Shown here: positions 1-12,137 of the stretch, one piece after another
How positions within the stretch are numbered: position 1 is the first letter of the stretch
Layout: each line of letters opens with the position of its first letter
Source: Setoptus koraiensis
Lineage: Eukaryota > Arthropoda
Direction of reading: 5' to 3'
Length of the DNA: 64,000 nt
Assembly: GCA_048013815.1 (NCBI GenBank)
Contig: CM106585.1
Span: forward strand, 10,354,001-10,418,000
Made by a program: the position numbers and the translations under genes
The notes under the pieces: generated by a model
Databases searched by the model: none
What the model saw: only the letters and a program-made list of their open reading frames with translations
Told to the model about the DNA's origin: nothing

Positions 1-1609
1 GCCGGCAAGCGAGCTTGCATGTTTTGGCAAGCGAAATTGCGCAATCGCCGCAATGTTGTTGTCGATACGGCCCGCCAATCGATTGGGCTGGCTGGCAAGC
101 TCACCGGCCCGACCAAACGGCATCCAAACGCCGACCAAGCGGCAACCAAATGGTAGCCGGAAGCGCCAGAGCGCCACATGAGGTGACAATCGACCATTAA
201 TCAGTTGTTGGTTTGGCCGCTGTGCCACACAGCTATTCGCTATAAGAGATCAGTATGTATTAGGTATTGAATGAATAAAGACCTATAGAAAAAGTATACG
301 AAAAGGCTTTGCCTAACAAGCACGCTGACTGTCGGGCAACAATGAGCGCGAGGCACGTACTTTTGAACGAGCCAACAATGCTCGCTTGCCATTATCAATT
401 TGCAGCTAGCGAGCGACGAAACAACTAATTACAAACCCTTTACCCTGTCTGTCGTTGTTTGATGAGAGCGAGCGAGTTGAGTTTTAGATACGATAGAATA
501 AACATATAAGTAATATAAGAATACAACAGAGCGAGAGAGAGATTTTTCATTATTATCATTATTTTTTTAAGAGAAAATTAATATCGAAATTAGAATTAAA
601 AACGAAATTACCGTCATTGCGTTTAGTGTGTGTGTGTGTGTGTTGGCAGTGTGTATATTTAGACGCCGACACAATTAAAGATAATGTTGTTTGCCTAGTG
701 GAACGAGAGAGCCGCCAGCCTGACAGACGACGATCAGTGTGGGAAGGACAAGCCGACGAGCTCAGGTGAGCTGAGTCACTTGAGTTTTGCTGATAGTTTG
801 CCCGAAACAGCGGCTATTAGTGTTAGCGAGCAGTAGTCTATCACTGACAAGTGAACGCATGAATTCAATTATGCCTATTAGACATTTGTTCGGTTTGTTA
901 CGTAACAATTGTTGCACCAGTCGCAGCTAGTCAACTAATTTTAGATATCAGATATTAGTCAGATATTAGTTATTAGATATTAGATGTTGGATAGTGGATA
1001 GTGGAGTGAATGTGAGGCTGACAATTGGAATGCAAGAGTGAACGCAAGAGCGAGAGTGGCTCACAACAAGTTGTTGTTCTTGATCGCGCGTCGATTGATC
1101 GCGCCACTCACCTGTTGTGACTCACAACTTGTGAGAGAGAGACAATTCACAATTGAACGAATTGGACAGGTAAACCAGGTATTTGTTGGCCTTTATCTAG
1201 ATGTAACGACTCGTCGTGGAACAATATCAACAAGCAATTAAAAACAATGCTTATCAGTAGCGATAGGTGGTGCTGCTTATAAATAACAACCATGATAATA
1301 GTAATCATGAAAATAATAATAAAGAGTCAATCAACAAACAATTGATTTACATGCGAACTGCACCAAGCGCTCGGCTGCCGCTCAACATTTCGCCCCATTG
1401 CCCCATGCCTTTTGGGCACTTTTGGGCTGTTGACACTGTGGGTTTTTTTGCGCTCTCGGGCCCCTTGCGCTCTCTGAGTGACCGATGTGCGGCAGATGTG
1501 CGTTATCTGCAGGCTCAGTGAGTTAGGTTGTCGCTAGATGTCGCTTCTTTTCACTCGGGTACCACTCGGGTTTCACTCGGGTGGGCCACACCCAGGCGCC
1601 CAGAGGGGC

Positions 1610-1674
1610 GGTCGCTCGTACGGGTCGCTCGTACGGGTCGCTCGTACGGGTCGCTCGCACGGGTCGCTCGTATG
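1610..1674. repeat. 13-bp minisatellite, 5 copies
   Basis: The unit GGTCGCTCGTACG is repeated five times head to tail with one or two substitutions. A stray related copy lies near 1759. It makes an artificial open frame rich in Arg, Ser and Val. Confidence 0.85.
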
Positions 1675-2003
1675 GGTCTGTTTTATAATGTACCAACTTC
1701 ATCTGTACTTTATGATTCTTTTATTCGGTGAGACCCAAGTTCGATGAGTGAGTCAACAGGGTCGCTCGTATGGGCCGCGCGCAGGGGGCGGTGCGGCCGC
1801 GCGGGCAGTAATGAGCGGCTGGCAACTACTAATTAGTAATTAACATTTTAGTTTGTTGGTGCTTGATCGCTCGATTAGATTATGATGATTGGATTCCATT
1901 AGATCTCAATAGAACATTGCGAGTTGATTGGATTTTAATTTTTTGTGTAATGTGCTGCTTGCACTGTGTTTTGTTGTAGCCGTTTCAGAGTGCTCACACC
2001 GTA

Positions 2004-2158
2004 CTCAAACAACAACAACAACAACAACAAAACACAAGATTGATTTGAATTCGTCTCTATTTAATTGCGTCGCCGTCGTTGTTGTTGGCGTTGTTGCTGT
2101 TGTTGGCGTTGTTGCTGTTGTTGGCGTTGTTGCTGTTGTTGTTGGCGCTGTTGTTGGC
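2004..2158. repeat. CAA run followed by an 18-bp GTTGTT-type array
   Basis: A CAA triplet run (about 2004-2032) is followed by about four copies of an 18-bp unit built from GTTGTTGCTGTTGTTGGC (2079-2158). The two have opposite strand sense (CAA versus GTT), so they could pair in RNA or DNA. Confidence 0.75.
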
Positions 2159-5100
2159 TGGCTGCTGTGCCAGCCAGCAACAAACAAAACGAGCGCCGAT
2201 TACAGCACACAGCGAACAACAGAAACAAGAACATTCGGTAATAATTATGTTGATTTGAATTGATTATTATTGCTGCTGCTGCTGCTTGCCAAATCGTCCG
2301 TGCCAAATCGACAACGACACCAACAACAGCAGCGCCAACAACCACAGCGACAGCTTCTAATTGAAGATGATGCTTCGAAATGCGAATGCAAAATTGTCTG
2401 CTCTTTGTTGCGTCTGGCACACAAAATGATCTTGTTTGTCCGTGCGTTTGTTGGCTCGGATCAAGCGTCGAATCGGTTCGAAATTCGAACAGAATCGAAC
2501 AGGTAAGTTAAGTGGGAGGAATTGGTAATTAAAGTAGCACAGTAGTTACATGCCAAGCGCACACAACGAATTAAATCTCTTAATTACGCCGGCAACATCG
2601 AAACAACTCATTAGAGCACCTGTCCGTCCTTGTCGAGCGGCGATGTGCGCGCCGTTCCGTCGGGCCGCGGTCTGCGAGCTGTTCCGGCGAGCCGCCGCTG
2701 TCTGTTCGCAGCAATCAAGTGGCTCAGCGAATCAAAAGAAGCTTCTTTTGTTTTGTTTTGGTTCGTCTCGCGTTTTGTCTCGTCTTTGTTGCCTGTGCAG
2801 TGTGTTGCTGTTGGCAACAATCGCGGCAAGTTCGCGCACGTTAGCACCTCACCTGTGCGCCTCGTCGACACCGTGAATACAATTTGGGCTAGCCTTACAT
2901 ATGCGATCGCACCAATCATACAAATCAAGGTCTCGCGAATCGCACTCGACAGACACTTGTTCGTGCGCGTATCATTCAATTGTGTGTCGCATTGTGACTC
3001 GCCGACAGTGTCGAGCGTTGCAGCAAAAATCAATAATTGATCACTTCATCCGGCTTGCTTGAGTCGCAGTGAGGATATAGTAAGGAGTGTGTTTTAGTAA
3101 GGAGTGTGTGCATTACGTAACAATCTGTGTCGAATTGGCGCGCTGTTGTGTGTGTGTGTGTGTGTGTCACAGGTGAAGACAGCGACCACGACGACGACGG
3201 CCCATTCACAATTGTCAGTTTAAACAGGTAAATGCATAATTGCTGGCGATGCGATTATTGTTGCCTGATGCGATTGTTGTTGTCTGGTGCGATTGTTGTT
3301 GTCTGATGCGATTACTGTCACTATCTGATGCGAAGCCCCATATGTGCTGACAATGTGAGTCCCGCATCAGCCGAGTTGGGCGCCACCTGTCGTTGGCGGT
3401 GAACACACATGCGAGAGCGGTAATTAAGTTTGCTCGCTGTGTGCCCCTCAACCAATATAGTTGCTGTCAATATCCAGTTGATCAGTTAAGTGATTTGCGC
3501 AAAGAGGGCGCCCGCGTCGATTCATTTTAGCCCGTCACAAAACGCATTGCATCATCACATGATGTGAACAACACACACACACACACCATGATGATGCAAT
3601 CCACATTAATTAATAAGCTTGCGCAATATACCCACACACACGCACACACACACACATAGTGCACAAACACACTAATGGTCAGTATTTGTGCAACTATTAT
3701 GCAACTACAACCACAACAATAAACAACGCTGGCCAGTTATAAGTTGTGAGTTGCGAGCTGCGAGCTGCGAGCGGTCATAAGTGGGCCACGAGACGCGCAC
3801 CAACGGAGATAAAGAGTGCGTGTCGCCATTATCAAATTGAGTCACTGTCACTGTTGTGCGTGTGTCCATTGTTTGCATTGTCAACCACTTGTCATCGGTC
3901 ATTCTATCTACATTTGCCCGATCGGCCCTCGCCGGCCGCCCGACTGCCCAGCTGCCCAACTGACCGGCCCGCTGACCGGCTCGCTGGTGGGTCGGGCACG
4001 GGCCAAAATTGGGTTGGTGTGCGCGAAATAAGTTATATATCATGCACTTGCGCCCCGCCCCCCCCCCTCATCAACACTGCGCAAGTGCGTGTGTGTGCCG
4101 AGGGGGCGCAATTGTTGCGGCTGCATGAGGCCGGCGGGATATAACATGTCGGCACGGCACAGCGAACCGGCCCGACACAGTTAGTTTGCACGGGCGGGCG
4201 TGCCTTTTGCGGCCTTCTAATTGTGTTTGCCTACTTTTGTGTGCTCTATTGGCCATCATCATCGTTGCTGTCTAACGGTTAAATAACGCGCTACAATGTC
4301 GCACCACAAGATGCATGTATAAGTAATGCACAATGAGTATATGTGAGAGTGTCTCAGGTCGCAAATGTCGCTAGGTCGCGCTGCCTTGATTGCGATTGTG
4401 CTGTTCCGTGTGCGCCCCTGTGACAACTGCTGTTGGCACAACTACTTGCGAGCTCCATTTCAGCATGCCGTCTCAGCAAGATGTCACTACATCGCCTGTC
4501 CGAAACTGTGCGCAAATTGCTGGTGACGGCACATGTGCTGCTCTTTGTGAGCCGAGGCACTTTGAGCGGCGCACAAAGAATCGGGGGTCGCGCTTCGATC
4601 ATTGTGTGTAATAGCGGCGCCAATTGGCCCCAAAATGCAGTTGTTTGCCAATGTTGTTGCCCAATGAACAGATAACAAATGATGACCAAACAAGCTAAAC
4701 ATTGGGCATTAATTTGTTTAATTGCTTAGCGACTGTTGGCCGCTTTTGGTTGTTGTGGGGCCCACTCGACGACGGCCATTGGCCGCTAGTTGCAAGCGAC
4801 ACACAAACAAACGTTCAGTTGGCCAGTTAGTCGAATTAGCGTTGAGTTGAGCCGCTTTTGGTCAGTGGTCGGGCTGGCAGCGAGCAAATTGTGCGCAACT
4901 TGTGCCACTTTGCAACAAACGAGCCCCATTGCCAGTGCTAATAAAGCATCAATGAGCGCGACATTATTATCAATCGGCCCCACTAATGACCACCTGACCG
5001 CACAACTTGTTATCTAATCTATCGATGCCGTTGCTCGCTGCCATGCACGTCACTCGAGACAGTCGAGTTGGCCCAGTTGGCCGAGCTGGCCGAGTTGGTG

Positions 5101-5640
5101 ACCTAACATATATTTTCAACAGCGTGTTTGTTTGTGTGTCGTGAGGTCGTTTTGTTTTCCTCGAGCCAATCAAACGGGACTGCGCACAAACTTGACGACC
5201 CATCACATCAAATATCGCACAATTATATCGATGGACACGCCAGACTCAATCGAGGATCAGCCAGACAGTTGCCAGTTAAACCGAGCCGACATCTCGCCGA
5301 GTCTCTTCATTACGTGCTGCCCTGGAGCTGGCACAAATTAGCCCAGTTGAATTAATTAAATCTATTATCTAATACATCAAATCGAGCTATCAAATGTCCA
5401 GCGTGCTCTCGCATGCGGCCAGATAAGCGAGATAATACAACACGAGATGATACAACCATAACTCGACCACAATATTTGTCTCAATATACAATTCTAGCGA
5501 GTGCAATTCTCATGTTTGATTGTCTTCGTTATCGATGCTTGTCGGCCGACCGATCATCAATTGAATGGTGCTGCCGATGCTTGAGTCAATTAGCTGCTCA
5601 CTGCAATGTAGCGACTTCATCTATGATTTTGCCATGAAAT

Positions 5641-6230
5641 CGCCCCTTTTTCGGACCTTATATGAAATTCGATGAAAATCTGCAATTATGAAAAAAGGGG
5701 GTTTAATTTCGTTCATCGCTGGCTATAAATGGTCGTAATGATCAGTATAGAAAAGAGTTTTCAGGGTTTCGCCATGCACAGAAATAGTTCCATTTCAGAT
5801 CCGTTCGCGCTACCCTGGTGATGACAAAACTCGGAAAGTCCGATTTTGGTCTAAACCCAATCGAATGTATTTCGGTTCTACCGAGAGCACATCCTTTGTC
5901 TGTCATAAGAGGCACCAGCGCTATATTATATTGTGATTTGGAATATATTTGTGTATTTCGGGCAAGTGGCAACTGGACGCTGACGAAGAGCGCCAATTCA
6001 TTGATTTTAGGACATTCATGGATAGACCAAAACCGAAAACTGAATGGACCGAAATGTAAACTCTCAACGCTAGTGATCGGGTCGATGCGAGAGTTTCGAA
6101 TGATGCGAACAACCGATTTCGAGCCGCGAAAAGGGAAAAATTTTTAAAATTAAACGCTCGGATCGGGCGATATAAAAGCGATTTTGTCGTTTGATTTGAA
6201 CACCGGTTTTGCTCTGTCAGCTTGCACTAT
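5641..6230. other. Compositionally distinct island, possible old element or unrecognised gene
   Basis: This stretch lacks the simple repeats and GGGCCC/GGCC character of its surroundings and reads as unique mixed sequence. CCCCTTTTT near 5644 is the inverse of AAAAAAGGGGG near 5692. A perfect TATAAAAG lies at 6171-6178. An open frame of 109 codons on the plus strand (5818-6147) shows no family I recognise. It could be a fragment of an inserted element or part of a lineage-specific gene. Confidence 0.3.
6171..6178 (+). promoter_or_regulatory. TATA-box-like TATAAAAG
   Basis: A perfect TATAAAAG lies at the downstream edge of the distinct island. The expected start near 6200 shows no obvious initiator, and no gene follows, so function is uncertain. 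Confidence 0.2.
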
Positions 6231-7933
6231 AACCAAGTGTGTGTTACGAGCGACTTCCGGTCAATTATTGGCCGCCAGGTTAGCCGCACAAGGATGTCCC
6301 GTTAAAAAGCATGACGGTGTGTGTTGAAAAGTGGCCAGGTTTAGTCTCGTTGGCGTGTGGCGGCCGCAACTTTGTGGGGCACTTCTCTTAATTACACTTT
6401 TGAGTGTGTTTGTGTGCACTATATGTGCCATATATATATATGTGCTCGCCATATACGCGCCATATGATGATATATGTGCACGCGCAACAGCAACAACAGC
6501 AACCGTTATATCGGACTATTACGTCATCACTGTCTGTCACTGGAACAGTAACGAGTATACTGTATTACAGTGTTGTTACGGCCGGCGATCAATAACTGTG
6601 CGCGCTCGCTTATCATCGTTGGCTCGTCTGCTCATGCATGCCTAATTTGGGGGCCCGATGGCGCTACAATTTTCAATATATTTGCCTGCACGCCAGCGAC
6701 TTATATTGTGGCGCGCGGCCATGATGATGCAAGCGCCCATTGGAGGCGCCCATTGGAAGCGCCCACTGGAAGCGTCCAATTCGAAGCCGCAAATTGTGGC
6801 GAAGCATCATCAATTAGTTGCCTGGTGGCCACTGTGTGCCGGCGCGTTCATCGGGCGCGTATCCGACGTTGTGAGCAAACACTCTCAAGTGGCGAGTTTC
6901 AAAATGAATTAAATTTTACATGCGCGCAGCCATAACAAGCGGGCCCCAGTTTCTTCTTGTTGTATATTGCACTATTATTATATCTGCCACACACACATAT
7001 ATGTCTACCGCGCATATATATATATATATATATATATCTGCCACATATAGAGGCACGGCCGGCGTTATCATGTTATGCCGGCGCGCGCACTACGTAAGCA
7101 CGGCTCAATCTGCGGGCCCCGAAATTGGCCCCAGCGTTCGCTTTTAATTGAGTGGCTCACACGCGCAAATACAGCCCCGCCAGCGCGTACATAAGTGTGG
7201 ATAAGCACAGATGATGATTATTGAGTCAGAATGGTAATAATCTGCTCAATTTTAATTCAATTCTCTCTCTCTCCCTCTCTCTGTGCACTCGGCCATCGGC
7301 ACACTTGCTGCGCACTTGCTCCGCGCGGGCCCCAAACCATCACGACGGGGCCGAGTTGAAGCACCCTCGAGAGGGCCGATCGTTGTTCGAGTCGCCCGAG
7401 TCGCCCGAGCCGCTCGAGCCGCTCGAGTCGCTCGAGTCGCCCGAGTTGCGCCAGTTATGCCCGTTATTCCGGCCGGTTGTCCGACCGGCCGGTTTTGTGC
7501 CAGTTGTCCGACAACTGGGCAAACAAGTGCTGACAAACAAGACCGAGAACGAGCGTCGAAATTGTGGCCAATATTGATTCCCAATTGTGCCCATACGACG
7601 ACCCATTATCGAGCACCGTCGTCGGTCTGGCAATAATCAACGGCGCCACTCCGAACAAAAGCCACGCCAGCCTGGCCGGCATATTAGGCACAATTGGTGG
7701 CCAATTGGTGACATTTACAATTGTCAGCCAATTGGCCGGGCCAACAATATTCGCACTAATATGTTTGGCTGTCAATTTGTTGTCTTGGTGGCCGCGACGC
7801 GGCCGCCTCGCCAACTAACTTCCTCTAGCCGGCCTCGAAGCCGACCAACTAAAACCGGAACTAATCAAAATGGCGCGCGCTACTCTAATTAGGTGGCCAG
7901 CGCACAAAAACTCACTGACCACCGGACCGACCA

Positions 7934-7973
7934 CACGCTAGGTGGCCAAATTTTTATTTGGCCACCTAGCGTG
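7934..7973. repeat. Perfect 18-bp inverted repeat with 4-base loop
   Basis: The left arm CACGCTAGGTGGCCAAAT (7934-7951) is followed by TTTT and its exact reverse complement (7956-7973). A partial copy of the arm sequence (AGGTGGCCA) lies near 7891. It may be a folded-back relic of a small element or a stable RNA/DNA hairpin. Confidence 0.8.
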
Positions 7974-8155
7974 AAAATTAATTGATTATTAATGATGTAA
8001 CATGTCCTGCTGAATTTTGGGCCGGTATCCGACAAGCGGAAGCTTGTCTAGCTTGCCGCCAGTGGCCAGCGAGCGCGTGTACGTGTGCGACTCTGGCGTC
8101 CCCTTTATTGAGCAGCTGTTACGCAACTGGCGCGCTGGCGTGCGATACCGATGTT

Positions 8156-8291
8156 GTCTCTGTTGTTGTTGGTGGCGCCGCTGTGGTTGTTGCTGTTGCC
8201 GTTGTTGTTGCTGCTGCTGTCGTGGTTGTTGCTGCTGCGGTTGCTGTGGTTGTGGTTGTTGCCGCAGTGGTTGTGGTTGTTGTCGTTGTGG
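8156..8291. repeat. Imperfect GTTGTTG/CTG array
   Basis: About 136 bases of GTTGTTGCTG-type triplets with interspersed GTGGTT. All three plus-strand frames stay open through it and give low-complexity peptides, so open frames here are not evidence of a gene. Confidence 0.7.
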
Positions 8292-9230
8292 TTACGCTCA
8301 ATCATGCCTGAGTTGCTGGCGATTGCGCAACCGACGGCCAGAGTTGATTGATTTCGCGCCTCTACGTGCACGCTGGCGAGTGGCAACTTATTAGGACGTG
8401 CCCGCTTTCGGTCTGCTGTGTGCAGTTTAATCATCGGATATACACGCAGTTGGATTGGTACGGCGCTCGCAGAGAAGCAAGTGGCAGCTAAATTAAAAGT
8501 GGGCCCACCGCTAATCATATGTAATTATTCTCGGTGCAATTTGGTTGGTCGGCGCAGCGCTCGACCAATCAATTGAAACTGATTTTAAATGGCCGCCTAT
8601 TTTGGCGCCAAAAATCACGGCGCTATGCGGACACAACATAATAATAATAATGTCCGCGCGACTATTATTATTATGTAATACAATTACTACTCTCTGTGCT
8701 CTCAGGCTGCCTGGATGGGCAAACAACGGCCACGCAAAACAGCTGTTGACCGAACAGCCAGCGACAACAGCAGCGGCAGCGGTGACGTAAGATGATAATT
8801 AAATGGGGATATTGGGGCGACTGGTGGCCGAAAACCAATCAGTTTTTTGTTGCCAGTCCAACATGTGACAGGTTGTCGCCGTTGTGTGATTGCTGCTGCT
8901 CTGTTGGTGCCGCGCGTTCTCATTAATTCTTTCTCAGTGGGCTTAGTCGCCCTGTTGCCCAAATAACGGAGAACGGATAACGGAGAAATGATTGCGCAAT
9001 AGAGCAAGCAAGAGGGCCGGTACAGGCCGATAGAGGGCATGCACACATGTATCACGTATGTATATCATCATCATAGGTATTAATTATGCCCGTGTACACT
9101 AATGGCGATTGCAATATCGACCGAAAGGCGGCGCCACAAATCAGCCAGTGAGCGCACGTTTGGTCAAGCCGACACCAGCGGCGCAGTCTCGTGACGGCCT
9201 CTAGCGACTAGCGCCCGCAGTAGTGATTCA

Positions 9231-10170
9231 AATATCCAGTCAGTTATGAAGTGACTGTGCAATGATGCAAAACCACTACGTGTAAATGGGCAGCAAATTG
9301 GGTAGACGAAAGCCGCAATGCATTCATATGAGATGACGGTGGTCGCAAGTGGACAGCAGTATCAGTTGTGTTTTGTATTGTTTTTGCATTGTGGGTACCT
9401 AGCGATCGCGACCACCAATCGTCGAGTGAGCCTCTAGTGAGCGTTGTGATAAGTTACGAACAGCGGATTGAGAGAGTTCATTTCAGCAGTTTCACTTGCC
9501 ATTGCGGCAGCGCAACAAGAATTTGTGAATTTGTGAATTTGTGTGACAGCAGCACTTGTGGCCATCGATCCCTCGAAACCAGCAAAAGCAAGCGACCAGC
9601 CAGCAAAAATCTATTACCTAATTAACTGGTTGATAGATCAATCAACAAAAGAGTCAATCCTGCCCAATCAACGTGTCAACGTTTACGCACTCACAATTCG
9701 TGTGATACGAATGAGCTAATGCAAGAAATAGCCATACCGACACCAGACACTGCTGCGTAATCAAAGAAACTAATCAAGTTAATTAATTAAGTCGAGTCAT
9801 GCGCGCCAAAACGCTTGTTTTTCCCTTGTTTGCGCGCAACATCAAAATACACAAAATCAAGCAAATAACTGGCTCCCTCGAGCTGCGCCAAAGCCAGCAA
9901 TAGCCGGCCGACAATAAGCTGTCTAGAAATTGTAAATTTTTACACTTTTTGCGCCACCAAAAATAAGATAAATGATCGAATAAGTGAATAATTACAAATA
10001 TTTGCAAACTAATCAAAATCAAATCAATCTGTTCTGTTCGTGTACAGCGTATCCAGGGCACGTCCACGCCGGCCCAGAAAATTTGCGACAAAACAGTTGA
10101 CAGTTGAATAAATCCAACAACAAGCCGACATCCAGTGACAGATCAGCATCATCGGACGAAGCCAGCACAG
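9231..10170 (+). other. Candidate non-coding 5' exon ending in a consensus donor
   Basis: The sequence becomes A/C-rich and poor in tandem repeats. A TCAGTTG initiator-like motif lies at 9362-9368. TTAATTAATTAA lies at 9779-9790. The block ends at CAG|GTGAGTTT (donor at 10171). This resembles the presumed 5' UTR at 50135-51067. It could be an upstream leader exon of the zfh2-like gene or of a non-coding transcript. No acceptor or coding frame supports it, so this is a suggestion only. Confidence 0.25.
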
Positions 10171-10932
10171 GTGAGTTTACTGAACTGCTGTTGAAGAGGG
10201 CACTCGACAGTTGTGGAAAAGAGGCCCCAGTAGTGAGGCACTAGCAGTGAGAGAATATCAATTAATGTCAGCTAATGAATGGGCCCAAGATTGACTGATG
10301 AAACTTTTTAAAAAACTTTATCGCTTCATTTGTCGGCGAGATGGGCCGCGCCGGCTGGCCGAGAAATCGAGTTGCGAGTTGCGGCCAGTAGATCAAACGT
10401 AGATTGTTTGTGTCTTGCTGGTGAGGCCCATTATTGAATGGGCCAGCATAATGGGCAAATGAGAGTTTCTCAGAGATTGTCACCATTGCTATGACGGGCG
10501 CTTGGAGCCCGATGAGTGAATTGCGTGCCGATTGTCCGATTGTGTTTGCTGGCGGTACGGCCAATACGTTCAAGTTGTAACGGCGACCGCCGGCCAGCCA
10601 AGTGCGGCTTTTTCCACGTTTGCCCAGCATCCCGATGGCCCCGTTATCCGGCCGCTGGCGGCCCGTGTTCACTTGCGATCAGGTCGCGCGTTGGCCTCAC
10701 GAGCCGATTGCGGCGGCCAACTGGCGGCCAAACTGGCGGCCCCGTCACAACGGAACAGCGGCGCAGGTATTGTGCGCGCATTTATCCGCCGTTATCTCAT
10801 TACACTAATCTGCTTCGGTGGTCGGTGCCGATAATGGGGGGCCCGTGCGCAGTCGGGGGATTTTTCGCGCTAGCGCCGGGCACGGGGCGCGCGAGCCGAA
10901 ATCGGGGGCCAGTCGGCCAATATCGGCCAATA

Positions 10933-11000
10933 TCGGGCGAATTGGGCAAATTGGGCAAATTGGGCAAATTGGGCAAATGGGGCGATTCGGGCGAATCGGC
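10933..11000. repeat. 9-bp array, 4 exact TTGGGCAAA copies with degenerate flanks
   Basis: TTGGGCAAA occurs four times in tandem (10942-10977), bordered by GGCGAA and GGCGATTCGGGCGAATCGG variants. Confidence 0.8.
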
Positions 11001-12047
11001 GATCCGGGGCGCCGAGGGAGAGCAGGCGAAGCATGGCGGATCTGCATCCACGCCCTAATTAACAACAACAGTAACAGATGATGCCGCAAGCTGCCATGAT
11101 GAGGCCCGCGCTGCCCGTTAATGGGGCAAGAATAAAGTGAGGCAGCGGGCGAAATTGCAATCATTTGCGCGCTTTTATTTTATCTGTCGGGCGCGCGCTT
11201 GTGTCTATATCTCCGTTATTATGATTATGATCGGCCGACTAACTAACTGGGCGCAGCGCGGCGCGGCGACAACGGCCGGCCCGGCCATCGACAATTCAAT
11301 GACCACTTCACCGCTCGTCGAGTTGGGGCCCGGCCGCTGCGAGTTGGAGTCGAACGCGCCGATTCGGCGACGCGTCGACAGCGCCAATTCGGCTCGACCC
11401 AATCGAATTGGAGCCGCCAGTGGAGCCGTTGTCGCCCCCCCCTCCTCTCATTGGATGTTCATTGTTGTTGGCGCGCATTGCATCAAGAAGCAGGCGCGGC
11501 GCCGTTGCGTCATCCGACAGGCCGCGCGAACACGGGCAATGCCGCAACATAACGGTAACGGCGACGGCGGTCAGTTTGGTGAGTGCGGCCAGTTCGGTCA
11601 GTTCGGTCAGTTTGGTTTGGCTCAACTGGCGCTCGCGCTCGGTTTGTTTGTATGTGTTGTCGACACACACACACACAGTGCTGGTCTAATCTCTAATTGC
11701 GCAACTGGGCGCATATTCGCTGATTAGTAGTGATGGTCACTTGCAGCGCCACCAGCTATTATTACTATTATCATCGCGCTGGCCGTTGTTGTTGTCTGCT
11801 GTTTGTTGTCTGGCGTCTGCTGCTGTCTAATTGCAACCGCCGTCGTTGTCGCTGTTGCTGTTGTTGCCGCTGTTGTTGTTGTTGTTGCCGTTGTTGTTGC
11901 CGTTGTTGTTGCTGTTGTTGTTGTCCACTACATCAGCTGACACACCAGCGCACACAAAGCGCAAACGCGCAGCACCGACTTGCCAGCGAAACCATTGTGC
12001 ACGGTGCTTCTCCTTTAATTGCGTCATCAGTTCACCACTCTCTCCTT

Positions 12048-12137
12048 CTGTCCGCCTCTGCCCGTTTGTCCGCCCGTCTGTCCGCCTCTGCCCGTCTGTC
12101 CGCCCGTCTGTCCGCCTCTGCCCGTTTGTCCGTCCGT
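12048..12137. repeat. 30-bp minisatellite, 3 copies
   Basis: The unit starts CTGTCCGCCTCTGCCCGT and is repeated three times, with small C/T differences. A pyrimidine-rich CCGT tail follows. Confidence 0.85.

Larger units (their letters stand above)
1..5640. other. Gene-free block: microsatellites, minisatellites, homeodomain-type sites
   Basis: No credible coding region. It contains a 13-bp minisatellite (1610-1674), CAA and GTT-rich arrays (2004-2158), paired TAATTA sites at 1830-1842, donor-like sites at 766 (CTCAG|GTGAGC) and 2503 (AACAG|GTAAGT), and a GTTCGAA/TTCGAAC palindrome near 2477. The open frames here overlap on both strands and follow the repeats. Confidence 0.6.
6231..9230. other. 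Gene-free block with AT runs, 9-bp arrays and a long hairpin
   Basis: No credible gene. It holds a (TA)n run near 7015-7036, CT-rich sequence near 7260-7282, a degenerate 9-bp GAGTCGCCC-type array (7385-7447), an 18-bp-stem hairpin (7934-7973) and a GTTGTTG-type array (8156-8291). Confidence 0.55.

Noticed and set aside
2470-2502. tRNA-like GGTTCGAA box
   Set aside because: No cloverleaf, A box or acceptor stem can be drawn around it. It is just a small palindrome.
8156-8291. Several overlapping Leu-, Cys- or Val-rich open frames
   Set aside because: They are translations of a GTTGTTG-type repeat in different frames. The same applies near 2079, 11835, 24985, 35483, 42364 and 47898.
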